DNA of 64,000 bases from an uncultured Colwellia sp. Its GTDB lineage: Bacteria > Pseudomonadota > Gammaproteobacteria > Enterobacterales > Alteromonadaceae. The position numbers and the translations under genes were made by a program. The notes under the pieces are model-generated. The model was not told the origin of the DNA, searched no databases, and saw only the letters and a program-made list of their open reading frames with translations. The stretch lies in assembly GCA_913058145.1 (NCBI GenBank), contig CAJXQM010000012.1, positions 1 to 64,000 on the forward strand, in the 5' to 3' direction. This document shows, in pieces, positions 18,591 through 27,698 of this stretch (the stretch's first letter is position 1; each line of letters begins with the position of its first letter).

Positions 18591-19295
18591 TCAACGGAAG
18601 ATATTAACGGGAATTTTGGATGTTAATATCATTTCTGAAACAGATAGATGTGCTTTATAGGCAATTATCTCAACTCCCACTTTAGATGCTTCTAGTAGGA
18701 GTTCGCCATATTTAGAATCAATATGATTAGCTGGAGAGACACTCTTTATTCCACTGTGTAATACTGCGAAAAGTAAAATAGCTCTTTTGCCTTGCTCAAC
18801 CATTTCAATCAGTTCACGAATATGCTTTTGACCTCTAACGGTAACGGCATCAGGAAAATAGCCTTGCTCATTTTCCAAAAAAGTACAGCTTTTTACTTCT
18901 AGATAGCAATCTATTTTGTTGGCATCGGTAAGCATAAAATCGACTTTACTATTTTCAGTGCCGTATTTAACTTCACGTTTAATCGTTTCATAAGCGTTTA
19001 CTTCAGTAATAACGTAGTTACTAATTGCTTCTTCTACTAATCGGTTTGCAGCAATAGTATTAACGCAAATGATATGCCCTTGTTTAGTTTCTGTTAATTC
19101 CCAACTATAAGGATATTTTCTTTTAGGATTATCTGATGTTGAATACCAAACAGTGTCACCCTCGCAGCCACAATTTTTCATAGAGCCGGTGTTCGATACA
19201 TGTATTGTTGTCGTGGTGCCGTCTTCAAGTATTACGTCAGCTAAGAACCTTTTATATCGCTTTATTAAGGTCGCTTTTTTTAAATTAGTTTTCAT
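18591..19295 (-). CDS. sfsA: SfsA family protein
   Basis: Sugar fermentation stimulation protein homologue, a putative DNA-binding, nuclease-like protein. The 234-residue sequence contains [10 protein letters not shown], the OB-like [21 protein letters not shown], and the C-terminal nuclease-like VDFMLTD...YLEVKSCTF and [19 protein letters not shown]. Its position upstream of dksA matches E. coli. The molecular activity of the family is not settled. Confidence 0.93.
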   Translation of the reverse strand: MKTNLKKATLIKRYKRFLADVILEDGTTTTIHVSNTGSMKNCGCEGDTVWYSTSDNPKRKYPYSWELTETKQGHIICVNTIAANRLVEEAISNYVITEVNAYETIKREVKYGTENSKVDFMLTDANKIDCYLEVKSCTFLENEQGYFPDAVTVRGQKHIRELIEMVEQGKRAILLFAVLHSGIKSVSPANHIDSKYGELLLEASKVGVEIIAYKAHLSVSEMILTSKIPVNIFR

Positions 19296-19418
19296 TAAAT
19301 CGCATAACTCATCAGTTTTTTTAATTTTACGTTATGAAATATTGAATTGCCAATTTCTGTTGATGTCAATAATTTACTTTGGGAGGTTTACGATAAAACC
19401 ATGTGATAACACAGGCGT

Positions 19419-19820
19419 TTACTGAATAAAACTATCTAACCAATCTTTGGCGTATTTAGTGTCGCTAAAAAAATTAAATTGAACAGAGCTACTTTGATAA
19501 ATACGTTGTAGCTGCAGCTGCAAAATGTCGGCATAGGCACTGTCAAGGATAACGGAAGCAATGGCTACCATGCCATTTTCTACTCGGTAATGCGTTGTTT
19601 CAATTAAACTTTGTTCAGCGTCAGGGGAAAATACACCCATACCTTTAAATGTGATGAGTGATGCCCATGGACTATGACGCATTTTCTGTGTCATAGTTTT
19701 AATATCCTTATGGTATTGTGCGCTGACAACATCATCGAAAGAGCTTTGCTCGTCAATATCAATCAATAAAATATTGTTTTTTTGTTCAATACGGTAGCTT
19801 CCTTGTGTTGAATATTGCAT
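19419..19820 (-). CDS. Hypothetical protein, possible STAS-like fold
   Basis: A 133-residue soluble protein that I do not recognise with certainty. It has alternating strands and helices (NILLIDIDEQSSFDDVVSAQYHKDIKTMTQKM, SPWASLITFKGMGVFSPDAEQSL, MVAIASVILDSAYADILQLQLQRIY), reminiscent of STAS/SpoIIAA-like proteins of marine gammaproteobacteria. There is no signal peptide or membrane span. It is transcribed towards sfsA and divergently from hrpB. Confidence 0.6.
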   Translation of the reverse strand: MQYSTQGSYRIEQKNNILLIDIDEQSSFDDVVSAQYHKDIKTMTQKMRHSPWASLITFKGMGVFSPDAEQSLIETTHYRVENGMVAIASVILDSAYADILQLQLQRIYQSSSVQFNFFSDTKYAKDWLDSFIQ

Positions 19821-20180
19821 GAGTGCTTTTCTTTTGGTTAAGTTTTATCTGACGTTATTGATAGCAATTTTTTAAGGGTTTGCCAAGGGCATACATTTTA
19901 TTTCTACCGTTTATATTTACTTTAATATTTATATGCCGACCGCGAGTCGGTGGCTTCAAGTTATACATCCAGCAATTAAACGTCTATATTGACAGTACAA
20001 AAGTCGGGTTATTGCCATCGTCGTTTGTTAATTATCAACAATATTTACTCTGTTATGTTGTTATTATTGCAAATAATATCAGTAGCTTGGCTATTTTTTA
20101 ATTTGATTGACTATTCAAGAATAAAAATTGTTATAATAACTACTATTGTTTTTTATTGTTCTTCTACTGTTTAGCTTACT
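19821..20180. other. Divergent non-coding region upstream of hrpB
   Basis: Contains a GC-rich hairpin, CCGAC-CGCGA-GTCGG, at 19936-19950 that stands out in AT-rich surroundings. A possible hrpB promoter (TTGACT at 20107-20112, TATAAT at 20132-20137) has an over-long 19-base spacer. Two short reading frames here have no coding character. Confidence 0.35.
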
Positions 20181-22745
20181 ATGTCAGCATCAACGCCTTT
20201 GCCTATTGAAGCAATTAAAACTCATTTTTGTCAATCACTGATAGAACACCCTACGGTGATTTTATCTGCGCCACCGGGGGCGGGAAAATCGACTTGCTTA
20301 CCTTTGTGGTTACTTAACCTTGAAGTGCTAACAGATAAAAAAATATATTTATTACAGCCACGTCGCCTTGCCGTTAAAAATATTGCGACTTATCTCTCCA
20401 ATCAATTAAATGAACCGGTAGGTCAAACTATTGGCTATCGTTTGCGTAATGAAACAAAAGTATCTAAAAATACTCGTTTAGAAGTTATTACTGAAGGTAT
20501 TTTAACGCAAATCATTCAACACGATGCAGAGTTAGGTAACTGTTCTATAGTTGTGTTTGATGAATTTCATGAGCGCAGTTTACAAGGCGATTTAGCGTTT
20601 GCGTTAACACGTGATATTCAGCAAGGTTTACGTGATGATTTAAAAATACTATTGATGTCGGCCACCTTAGACACGGATTATTTAAGTAAAGCATTGCCAG
20701 AGGCGATTACGGTTGCTAGTGAAGGGCGAAGTTATCCTGTTGAGATCACTTATAATGCACCTGCTAATGTTCAACGTTGGCGGGTTCATGCGCTTAATGT
20801 TATTAAACAGCAAGCCTATGAACATCAAGGTTCTACGTTAGTTTTTCTCCCAGGTGTTGCCGATATTCGTTTTATTGCGCAAGCATTAAGTTCAGATATT
20901 ATTGATGACTTATTGCTTTGTCCTTTATTTGGTGATTTAACGTTAAAGCAGCAACAGCAGGCGATTGAACCCTGTCAGTCGGGCAAGCGAAAATTAGTAC
21001 TAGCCACTAATATTGCTGAAACATCACTGACCATTGAAGGCGTTAGTTTAGTGATTGATTGTGGCTTAGAAAAAGTCGCAAGTTATGACAGTGCTAGTTT
21101 GATGAATAAATTGGTGCAAAAGCGAATAGCCAAAGCGTCTGCGATACAAAGAGCAGGGCGAGCCGGTCGTTTAACGGCGGGACATTGCATTCGTTTATAT
21201 GCAAAAGATGATTTTGAACGACGACCTGATCAAAGTGTGAATGACATTCAGCAAGCTGATTTACTACCTACGCTAATAGAAGTGGCACGATGGGGAGTGA
21301 ATACGTTAGCTGACTTACCTGTATTAGAGCTGCCCACAACAGTTAAAGAGCAGCAAGCATGGCAAGAGTTGAAAAATTTAGCCATTATTGATCAGAATAA
21401 CCGATTAACTAAGCATGGTGATCAAGTCGCACAATTACCTTGTCACCCTCGCTTTGCACACATGTTACTGTGTGCAAACACGGTAATAGCGAAAGAATTA
21501 CCACAAGAAAATGTTAAACAGCTGACTTTTCTCGCGTGTATGATGACGGCATTGTTAGAAGAGCGAGACATTTTACCCAATGAACAGAGTCGATTTGATT
21601 GTAATCTCGAACACAGAATAACTCAGTTAATATCTCAATGGCATAAACCTTATGGTGTGCTCGCTAATATTATTAAACAAGTTAAAAATTTAGCACAAAA
21701 AATGAAATTAACAGGCCTTGATTCACTGGTTAAAATGAATATAGGCTTAGATAAAACCGGTTTATTACTTGCGTATGCTTACCCAGAACGGGTAGCTAAA
21801 GCACGTGGAGCACTAGGTGACTTTATTTGTGCTAATGGCAAAGGGGTCACTTTAAATGATCAAGATGTGTTAGCCGGAGAATACTTTTTGGTGATTGCTG
21901 ATTTAATGCAATCCCAAGGAGTTTTACAAGTTCGTTTGGCTGCTACTATTGATTTATCCCAAATAGCACAAGTGTTCGCGGGTAAAATTATTGAGCAAGA
22001 CATTGCCATTTTTGATCAGGCTAGCGGTAGAATAATGGCTCGTTCACAAACGAAATTAGCCGCACTGACTTTGCAAGAAAAAACAAGTCAAAATACGTTA
22101 ACAAAAGCCAGTATCGCTAAAATGTGGTGTGACCTCGTTAAACAAAAAGGGTTAGGTTTTCTTAATTGGCAAGAGAAAGACTTAGCATTGAAAGCTAGAT
22201 GGCAATGGTTGAATGATTATTTTTCAACTTACAACTTACCCGACATTAGCGAAAAAGCATTATTGGCGAGTTTATCTGATTGGTTTTCTCCTTTTGTTGG
22301 AGAAATAAAGTCGACGGCTAAGTTGGCTAAAGTAGATTTATCATCAATGTTATTATCGTTACTTGATTATCAACAACAGCAAGTTTTAAAAAAAGCCGCA
22401 CCTAGTGTTTATATTGGCCCAACGGGTCGTCATTGCCCTATTCGTTATTCAAAAGAAAAATCGCCTAAGGTCTCATTACCCATGCAAGAACTGTATGGCT
22501 CAATACAAACGCCTACCATAGGAAATCTGAATAATAATCAAGGTATCCCATTATTATTAGAGTTATTATCGCCAGCACAACGTCCTATTCAAGTGACACA
22601 AGATTTAGCAAAATTTTGGGCGGGTAGTTATCAATCGGTGCAAAAGGATATGAAATCAAATTATCCAAGACACTTCTGGCCAGACGACCCTGTAAATGCT
22701 GAGCCCACCAATAAAATGAAGCGTCACTTAAAAAATCAAAACTAG
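20181..22745 (+). CDS. hrpB: ATP-dependent RNA helicase HrpB
   Basis: DEAH-box helicase of 854 residues whose cellular role in bacteria remains unclear. It shows Walker A APPGAGKSTCLP, DEAH-type DEFHERS, SATL, the motif VI QRAGRAGR, and the C-terminal HrpB-specific domain. The DEFH variant in motif II is typical of this subfamily. Downstream mrcB begins 14 bases after its stop, as in E. coli. Confidence 0.95.
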   Translation: MSASTPLPIEAIKTHFCQSLIEHPTVILSAPPGAGKSTCLPLWLLNLEVLTDKKIYLLQPRRLAVKNIATYLSNQLNEPVGQTIGYRLRNETKVSKNTRLEVITEGILTQIIQHDAELGNCSIVVFDEFHERSLQGDLAFALTRDIQQGLRDDLKILLMSATLDTDYLSKALPEAITVASEGRSYPVEITYNAPANVQRWRVHALNVIKQQAYEHQGSTLVFLPGVADIRFIAQALSSDIIDDLLLCPLFGDLTLKQQQQAIEPCQSGKRKLVLATNIAETSLTIEGVSLVIDCGLEKVASYDSASLMNKLVQKRIAKASAIQRAGRAGRLTAGHCIRLYAKDDFERRPDQSVNDIQQADLLPTLIEVARWGVNTLADLPVLELPTTVKEQQAWQELKNLAIIDQNNRLTKHGDQVAQLPCHPRFAHMLLCANTVIAKELPQENVKQLTFLACMMTALLEERDILPNEQSRFDCNLEHRITQLISQWHKPYGVLANIIKQVKNLAQKMKLTGLDSLVKMNIGLDKTGLLLAYAYPERVAKARGALGDFICANGKGVTLNDQDVLAGEYFLVIADLMQSQGVLQVRLAATIDLSQIAQVFAGKIIEQDIAIFDQASGRIMARSQTKLAALTLQEKTSQNTLTKASIAKMWCDLVKQKGLGFLNWQEKDLALKARWQWLNDYFSTYNLPDISEKALLASLSDWFSPFVGEIKSTAKLAKVDLSSMLLSLLDYQQQQVLKKAAPSVYIGPTGRHCPIRYSKEKSPKVSLPMQELYGSIQTPTIGNLNNNQGIPLLLELLSPAQRPIQVTQDLAKFWAGSYQSVQKDMKSNYPRHFWPDDPVNAEPTNKMKRHLKNQN

Positions 22746-22759
22746 GATTACGTTAATTT

Positions 22760-25111
22760 ATGCCTACAAAGAAAAAAACGGAAAAGCTGGTTAGTTCAAA
22801 TAAATCATGGATATGTTGGTTGGCTATTACCGGAGCAAAGTTAGTCTTTGCACTTTCTTTTGCCTTAGCTCTTTTTATGATTTATTTAGATGCAAAAGTA
22901 CAAAAGACCTTTGAAGGTCAGCGATGGCAAGTTCCTGCGCAAATTTATGGTCAAATAGAATCCTTTCTTATTGGCGATATTATTGATCTAAACCTCATCA
23001 CAAAGTCACTGAAAATTAATGGCTATAATAAAGTTGAGTCAGTAACGTTACCTGGGCAGTTTGCCCAATCGGTTCAGCGATTAATTATTTATCGGCGTGC
23101 ATTTGCTTTTCCTAATGTAGAGCTCGATAATTCTGAAAACGCTAGTGCTGAAGCCGTACGCTTAACCATAGACTTTACGAATAATAAAGTGAGTAAGCTA
23201 TTTATTGAGGGTGATGCTGTAGAACAAGTAAAATTAGAACCGATACTATTAGCGAGATTAGTGCCTAACAATAAGGAAGACCGTGTTTTAGTAGCATTAG
23301 AACACATGCCCACACTTTTACTTGATACATTATTGTTGATTGAAGATCGTGATTTTTATCATCATCAAGGGGTATCTCCGCTGGGTATTTTACGTGCCTT
23401 GTATAACAATATTATTGCTGGTCGCACTGTCCAAGGTGGTAGCACGTTAACGCAACAACTTGTTAAAAATATGTTTTTAACAAGGGAAAGAACACTGGTT
23501 CGAAAAGTTAAAGAAGCACTGATGGCGCTAATTATTGAAGTGCGTTACAGCAAGGATCAGTTGCTCGAAGCTTACATTAATGAGGTTTATCTCGGGCAGC
23601 ATTACGCTAATGGTATTTATGGCTTTGGTTTAGCGGCTAAGTTTTATTTTGGTAAGACTTTAGCTGAGTTGAACAGTGGGCAAATGGCACTGCTCGTAGC
23701 ACAGGTAAAAGGTCCAAGTTATTATGACCCTTGGCGACATCCAGAACGAGCAAAGCAGCGTCGTGATTTGATATTGCGTCTGATGTTTGAGCAAAACTTA
23801 CTTTCTGTACAAGAGTTTGAGCAAACACTTTTCTCGTCATTGTCTATACGTAAACATCGACGCTTTAAAACAGAGAAATATCCTGCATTTCTGCAATTAG
23901 TCAAACGAGAACTTAACCAGCACTTAAATACCTATCAACAAAAAGCAGGAATTAGAGTGTTTACTGGATTTTCTCATGTTTCTCAACAGTTATTAGAAGA
24001 AAGTGTAGTTAGCCAATTAGCGCAATTAGAGAAAGTACATCATCAAAAAGATTTACAAGCAGCGATGATTGTTACAGATATTTCAAGTGCTGAAATTCGT
24101 GCGTTGGTGGGAGGGAGACAAAGTGGCTATGCAGGATTTAATCGTGCATTAGACGCAAAAAGGCCTGTAGGATCATTAATTAAACCCGCTATTTATTTAG
24201 CAGCATTAGAGCGTTTTGAGCAATTTAATTTTGCCAGTTTGCTTGCCGATGAGCCTATAACCTTGAGTAGCGATGCTGGTGATAATGGCCAAGGTAAAAA
24301 GTGGCAGCCTAAAAATTATGATGGTAAGTATCGCCACCAAGTACCATTAATTGATGGTTTAGTTAACTCCTTAAATATTCCCACCGTCAATTTAGGGATG
24401 AGTTTGGGATTAGAAAATATTGCTAAGGCTATCCATTTACTGGGATTTAAGGAAGATATTGTTACGCGTCCTTCTATGTTACTTGGCGCGATTAATATGT
24501 CACCGTTGCAAATTAATCAAATGTACTTAGCGTTTGCTAAACAAGGCGAGTTAGAGGAAGTACACGCAATCAATAAAATTGTTTCATCTTATGGTGAAAC
24601 GTTGTGGCAATTTAAACCTGTTTCCACAAAGGTTATCTCAACTGATGTCGCGTATCTTATGGACTATGCTTTAAAGCAGGTGACCCTCACAGGTACGGCA
24701 AAATCGCTTACTTGGCGATTGAAAAATAGTAAAGTTGCGGGTAAAACAGGTACTAGTAATGATCTGCGCGATAGTTGGTTTGTAGGCTTTGATACGAAAA
24801 ACCTAGTCACTACTTGGTTGGGAAAAGATAATAACAAAACAGCTGGATTAACAGGCAGTAGCGGTGCTTTATTGCTTTTTACAGAGTTTATTAAAAAGCA
24901 GGGTGTGGTTAATAAAAGCACCACCCAACCTGACGCGATAGCTATGATGGTATTTGAAAAAAAAACGGGTAAGGCGGTCACTTCAGATTGTGCTAACACG
25001 GTAATGTATCCTGCTATTGTCGCAGGATTAACCGTAAGCAAAGGTTGTTTAAAAGAAAAAACGGATGAAAGGTCTTGGCTAGAAAAATTTTTTAGTGTTA
25101 CCAGAAAATAA
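22760..25111 (+). CDS. mrcB: Bifunctional penicillin-binding protein 1B
   Basis: Inner-membrane peptidoglycan synthase with glycosyltransferase and transpeptidase activities. The 783-residue protein has one N-terminal membrane helix, a UB2H-like region, a GT51 domain with catalytic glutamate E195 in IEDRDFYHHQG and the GGSTLTQQLVKN motif, then a transpeptidase with catalytic serine S472 in GSLIKP, SLN in VNSLNIP and KTGTSND. It likely works with a lipoprotein activator; LpoA, encoded in this window, is the partner of PBP1A, not of this enzyme. A terminator follows. Confidence 0.95.
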   Translation: MPTKKKTEKLVSSNKSWICWLAITGAKLVFALSFALALFMIYLDAKVQKTFEGQRWQVPAQIYGQIESFLIGDIIDLNLITKSLKINGYNKVESVTLPGQFAQSVQRLIIYRRAFAFPNVELDNSENASAEAVRLTIDFTNNKVSKLFIEGDAVEQVKLEPILLARLVPNNKEDRVLVALEHMPTLLLDTLLLIEDRDFYHHQGVSPLGILRALYNNIIAGRTVQGGSTLTQQLVKNMFLTRERTLVRKVKEALMALIIEVRYSKDQLLEAYINEVYLGQHYANGIYGFGLAAKFYFGKTLAELNSGQMALLVAQVKGPSYYDPWRHPERAKQRRDLILRLMFEQNLLSVQEFEQTLFSSLSIRKHRRFKTEKYPAFLQLVKRELNQHLNTYQQKAGIRVFTGFSHVSQQLLEESVVSQLAQLEKVHHQKDLQAAMIVTDISSAEIRALVGGRQSGYAGFNRALDAKRPVGSLIKPAIYLAALERFEQFNFASLLADEPITLSSDAGDNGQGKKWQPKNYDGKYRHQVPLIDGLVNSLNIPTVNLGMSLGLENIAKAIHLLGFKEDIVTRPSMLLGAINMSPLQINQMYLAFAKQGELEEVHAINKIVSSYGETLWQFKPVSTKVISTDVAYLMDYALKQVTLTGTAKSLTWRLKNSKVAGKTGTSNDLRDSWFVGFDTKNLVTTWLGKDNNKTAGLTGSSGALLLFTEFIKKQGVVNKSTTQPDAIAMMVFEKKTGKAVTSDCANTVMYPAIVAGLTVSKGCLKEKTDERSWLEKFFSVTRK

Positions 25112-25133
25112 ATTTACTTTAAAAAATAAGATT

Positions 25134-25167
25134 GAGCACTCAGGATACTAGTCAGAGTGCTCTTTTA
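25134..25167 (+). terminator. Intrinsic terminator of mrcB
   Basis: GAGCACTC at 25134-25141 pairs with GAGTGCTC at 25155-25162, followed by TTTT. It lies between convergent mrcB and the DUF3718 gene. Confidence 0.8.
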
Positions 25168-25183
25168 ATCATACATACTTAAA

Positions 25184-25546
25184 TTACTCAGTGAAAGTTA
25201 CTAAAAGCATTTCTGTCGCGGCGATATCAATAATATTCGCTTTACCTAGGCTTCTTTGAAGTGTTGCAGCCGTTTTATCTGCGCCATAACTTTCAGCAAA
25301 GCTGATTATATCTTGACCGTTACATATTACTTTTAACGCTATCGTTTTATCTCTTAAACGATAAGATTTAGCTGTTCTTTTATATTTGTGAATTTTATTC
25401 GTCGTAACAGATTTACAAATGCTTATTAAGGCTTTTTCTATGTTGGGATTCATTGCTGCTTGGCTTGATAAACTAAACGCCAGTACAGTAATTGCAGTAG
25501 TTAATGCGATAAGTGCAGTTTTTAATGTTGCCATCATATTATCCAT
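25184..25546 (-). CDS. DUF3718 domain-containing exported protein
   Basis: A 120-residue protein with an N-terminal signal peptide (TALIALTTAITVLAFSLSSQAA) and a mature region that I recognise as DUF3718: NPNIEKALISICKSV, then KSYRLRDKTIALKVICNGQDIISFAESYGA. Function unknown; the family is typical of Shewanella, Colwellia and relatives. Two conserved cysteines (ICK and ICNG) could form a disulfide in the periplasm. The start could be MDNMMATL or the internal ATG at residue 4 or 5. Confidence 0.78.
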   Translation of the reverse strand: MDNMMATLKTALIALTTAITVLAFSLSSQAAMNPNIEKALISICKSVTTNKIHKYKRTAKSYRLRDKTIALKVICNGQDIISFAESYGADKTAATLQRSLGKANIIDIAATEMLLVTFTE

Positions 25547-25828
25547 CCATTGTTAAAATTGCGAAAGTTTATAGGCTTCGCCCTATTAATAATGCGCTAT
25601 TTTTAATTATAAGTTGTTAACACCGGTATGTAGGATGTAACAAAAGACATGCTTTAATTTAATGCGGATATCCCTATGTTTATGATCATCTTTGTATTGT
25701 TTCTTTAGTGGCATTGTATCGTGTTAATATTTATTTACATTTTGTGACAATTAGACATACAGAATCGTTTTGTTTTGAGTTGAAATAGTAAAAATTGTAG
25801 ATAAATTTTGATTTAAAACAAAAGTGCA

Positions 25829-25844
25829 CTGGTTTTATATACAG
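25829..25844 (+). promoter_or_regulatory. LexA (SOS) box upstream of yebG
   Basis: CTG-N10-CAG with an AT-rich centre (CTGGTTTTATATACAG), close to the E. coli consensus CTGTATATATATACAG. It lies 90 bases before the yebG start. YebG is a LexA-controlled gene in E. coli, so the motif and its context agree. Confidence 0.8.
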
Positions 25845-25888
25845 TCCATGGTTTGTTGTGGTATTGTATCGTGGCAAGTTGGAATATT

Positions 25889-25916
25889 TTTAAGTTCACA
25901 AATTTAAGTTCACAAA
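25889..25916 (+). repeat. Tandem 14-bp duplication before yebG
   Basis: TTTAAGTTCACAAA occurs twice head to tail with no spacer, ending about 18 bases before the yebG ATG, so it is in the 5' untranslated leader. Confidence 0.85.
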
Positions 25917-25934
25917 TATAACTAAGGAATAATA

Positions 25935-26240
25935 ATGGCAGTTGAAAGTCGATTTGTCGTCATTAGACATGGGGTGGAGGCAAAAACATTTATGGATAAG
26001 AAATCAGCAGATGATTATGACAAAATGTTGGATATGGCTGATAATTTGGCCGATGTTTTTGCAAAATCAACCATAGATCTCAGTGATGCCGCCAGTGAAG
26101 AATTAAGTATCTATTTAGCTCAACATCGAGATGAAGTGTTAATTGCTTTACTCGCGAAAAAGCCGCCCGCAAAAGCACCAGCAAAAAAAAGCACCAAAAA
26201 GTCGGCTGAAAAAGAGACTGAGAAGGCTTCCACTAAGTGA
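25935..26240 (+). CDS. yebG: DNA damage-inducible protein YebG
   Basis: Small SOS-regulated protein of unknown biochemical function. The 101-residue sequence begins MAVESRFVVIRHGVEAKTFMDKKSADDYDKMLDMADNL, matching YebG, and ends in a lysine- and alanine-rich tail (PAKAPAKKSTKKSAEKETEK) suggestive of nucleic-acid contact. RBS AAGGA is seven bases before the ATG. The LexA box at 25829-25844 indicates induction by DNA damage. Confidence 0.93.
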   Translation: MAVESRFVVIRHGVEAKTFMDKKSADDYDKMLDMADNLADVFAKSTIDLSDAASEELSIYLAQHRDEVLIALLAKKPPAKAPAKKSTKKSAEKETEKASTK

Positions 26241-26291
26241 AGTAACACGAGCTTAGTTAATATTTTTTAATGAACATTGTGAATAAATAAT

Positions 26292-27017
26292 GTGATTGAA
26301 TACAAAGTTGTCCGCAGTCGCCGCAAAACACTTTCCTTGCAAGTTAGCTATGGTCAAGTGCTCGTTCGAGCGCCCTATAGTGTGGATGACAAGTTCATTA
26401 ATACGCTTATTGAAAAAAAATCAGCTTGGCTAAAAGCTAAAATAGCACAGCAGAGCCAAGTTGATGATTTTTGCTGTGACTTTAGTCAAGGCTCAACACT
26501 GTTCTTATTTGGGCAATTAGTCACCTTAAATATTATTTTTGCCAAACAAGTGAATACCTTATTAACAGAGGGTATTAATAACAAGAAAATACTTACGATA
26601 GTAGTTGCTGAGCGGAATAAAAAAAAATTGAGCAATAAGGTGTTATTAGCTGCAGCGGTTAAAAAGCATATTGAAAAATATTTTAAACAGCAAGCGGAAG
26701 ATATTATTCCAGTCAAAGTTGCAACCTATTCTCAATTAACCTCATTAACTCCTGTCAGTATAAAAATAAGACAGTACCGTTCTAGATGGGGAAGCTGTAA
26801 TAACCGTGGCGAATTAAGTTTTAACTATTTATTAATGATGTTGCCTATTAATGTTATTAATTATGTTGTTGTTCATGAGTTATGCCATCTAGAACATTTA
26901 AATCACTCAAAAGAATTTTGGCAACTTGTTGCGAAGCATTTTCCTCAGTACACTCAAGCTAAAAAATGGATGAAAATCAATCAGTCTGCTTTGTTGTGGC
27001 GGTTAGCGTCATATTAA
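26292..27017 (+). CDS. YgjP-like (DUF45) zinc metalloprotease
   Basis: SprT/WSS1-like predicted metallopeptidase of 241 residues. Zinc-binding HELCH sits at residues 195-199, with a further histidine in HLNHSKEFW, preceded by the family motif YRSRWGSCNNRGELSFNYLLM. Substrate unknown; it is predicted cytoplasmic. The start is GTG at 26292; the overlapping ATG at 26290 runs into a stop immediately. It is 51 bases after yebG, so some co-expression during SOS is possible. Confidence 0.88.
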   Translation: MIEYKVVRSRRKTLSLQVSYGQVLVRAPYSVDDKFINTLIEKKSAWLKAKIAQQSQVDDFCCDFSQGSTLFLFGQLVTLNIIFAKQVNTLLTEGINNKKILTIVVAERNKKKLSNKVLLAAAVKKHIEKYFKQQAEDIIPVKVATYSQLTSLTPVSIKIRQYRSRWGSCNNRGELSFNYLLMMLPINVINYVVVHELCHLEHLNHSKEFWQLVAKHFPQYTQAKKWMKINQSALLWRLASY

Positions 27018-27439
27018 TTAATCTCAAACCTAACTGAGATAGATTACATTTTTCTACATTCTGTTAACCATTTACTTCAACGTCTGTTTTAATTTTTGTG
27101 AGTATATTTACCGTTTATTAAGACCAAATGGCTCAATAAGTGAGTTCAATGGATAGAAATATTGAGTAAAATTTTTTTATGATGAAAACTAAAATTTACA
27201 GCATTCAGATGATAGTTATTTATAGAGCCTCAATGCTGCTTTCTATGGCCTATTTTTATTTAGCGGCCAACAATTAAGTATCATAGATAAGCGTAAGGAT
27301 AAAAATACCTTTATCCTGTGGAATGTGTAGGTAAAAAAAGCGTTTATGGTGTTTTATGCATAGTTTATAACTTTTTATTCTCTTTTATTAGTGTTAATAA
27401 AGGTTGACAGGAGTGGCTAATTCAGGCATTTTACCACCC
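27018..27439. other. Non-coding region before the thr leader
   Basis: About 420 bases without a gene. A weak hairpin at about 27023-27042 (ATCTCA paired with TGAGAT) may end the metalloprotease transcript. The thr operon promoter should lie in the right half. TTGACA at 27404-27409 is present, but a -10 spaced from it would start the RNA at the leader ATG itself, so I do not assign it. Confidence 0.35.
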
Positions 27440-27508
27440 ATGAATATTACATCTCAGCACATTATTATTATTACCACCACCCAAATTCAGATGGCGGTCG
27501 CTGGCTAA
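27440..27508 (+). CDS. thrL: thr operon leader peptide
   Basis: A 22-residue open frame (MNITSQHIIIITTTQIQMAV, then AG and stop) rich in isoleucine and threonine codons: four ATT followed by three ACC in a row, and further Ile and Thr nearby. This is the E. coli ThrL design, in which starvation for charged tRNA-Thr or tRNA-Ile stalls the ribosome. A longer version starting at GTG 27413, with AAAGG nine bases upstream, is possible since the ATG has no clear ribosome-binding site. Confidence 0.85.
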   Translation: MNITSQHIIIITTTQIQMAVAG

Positions 27509-27544
27509 CGTGTAAAAAAAATAATTTTATCGAAGCCCGTGACC
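27496..27544 (+). promoter_or_regulatory. thr attenuator: antiterminator pairing
   Basis: GGTCGCTGGCT at 27496-27506, the last leader codons, can pair with AGCCCGTGACC at 27534-27544 over 11 positions with one G-U wobble and one mismatch. The latter is the 5' arm of the terminator. A ribosome stalled on the Ile/Thr run at 27461-27481 leaves the first segment free and prevents termination; a ribosome reaching the stop at 27506-27508 covers it and lets the terminator form. Confidence 0.75.
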
Positions 27545-27567
27545 TGCAAAGGTGACGGGCTTTTTTT
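27534..27567 (+). terminator. thr attenuator terminator
   Basis: AGCCCGTGACC pairs with GGTGACGGGCT (one mismatch) around TGCAAA, followed by seven T. It sits between the leader peptide and thrA and is the conditional terminator of the operon. Confidence 0.9.
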
Positions 27568-27698
27568 ATGTTCAGAATAAATAGTCGCTCACGATCATAT
27601 GACGACACATGGAGTAACCTAATAGACAATGTAGGATACTTATTGTCTTTATGTGAAAAAGTGAGCAATTGTTAACTATAAATAAAGTAGGAAAAATA

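Noticed and set aside
19880-20174. Two overlapping short plus-strand reading frames upstream of hrpB
   Set aside because: Hydrophobic, low-complexity translations without ribosome-binding site or recognisable family; likely chance frames in AT-rich DNA.
27404-27432. TTGACA followed at 17 bases by CATTTT as the thr promoter
   Set aside because: The -10 is poor and transcription would begin at the leader ATG, leaving no ribosome-binding site. The real promoter is probably further upstream.
27471-27668. 65-codon minus-strand reading frame over the thr attenuator
   Set aside because: It is antisense to the leader peptide and terminator, and its composition comes from those structures.
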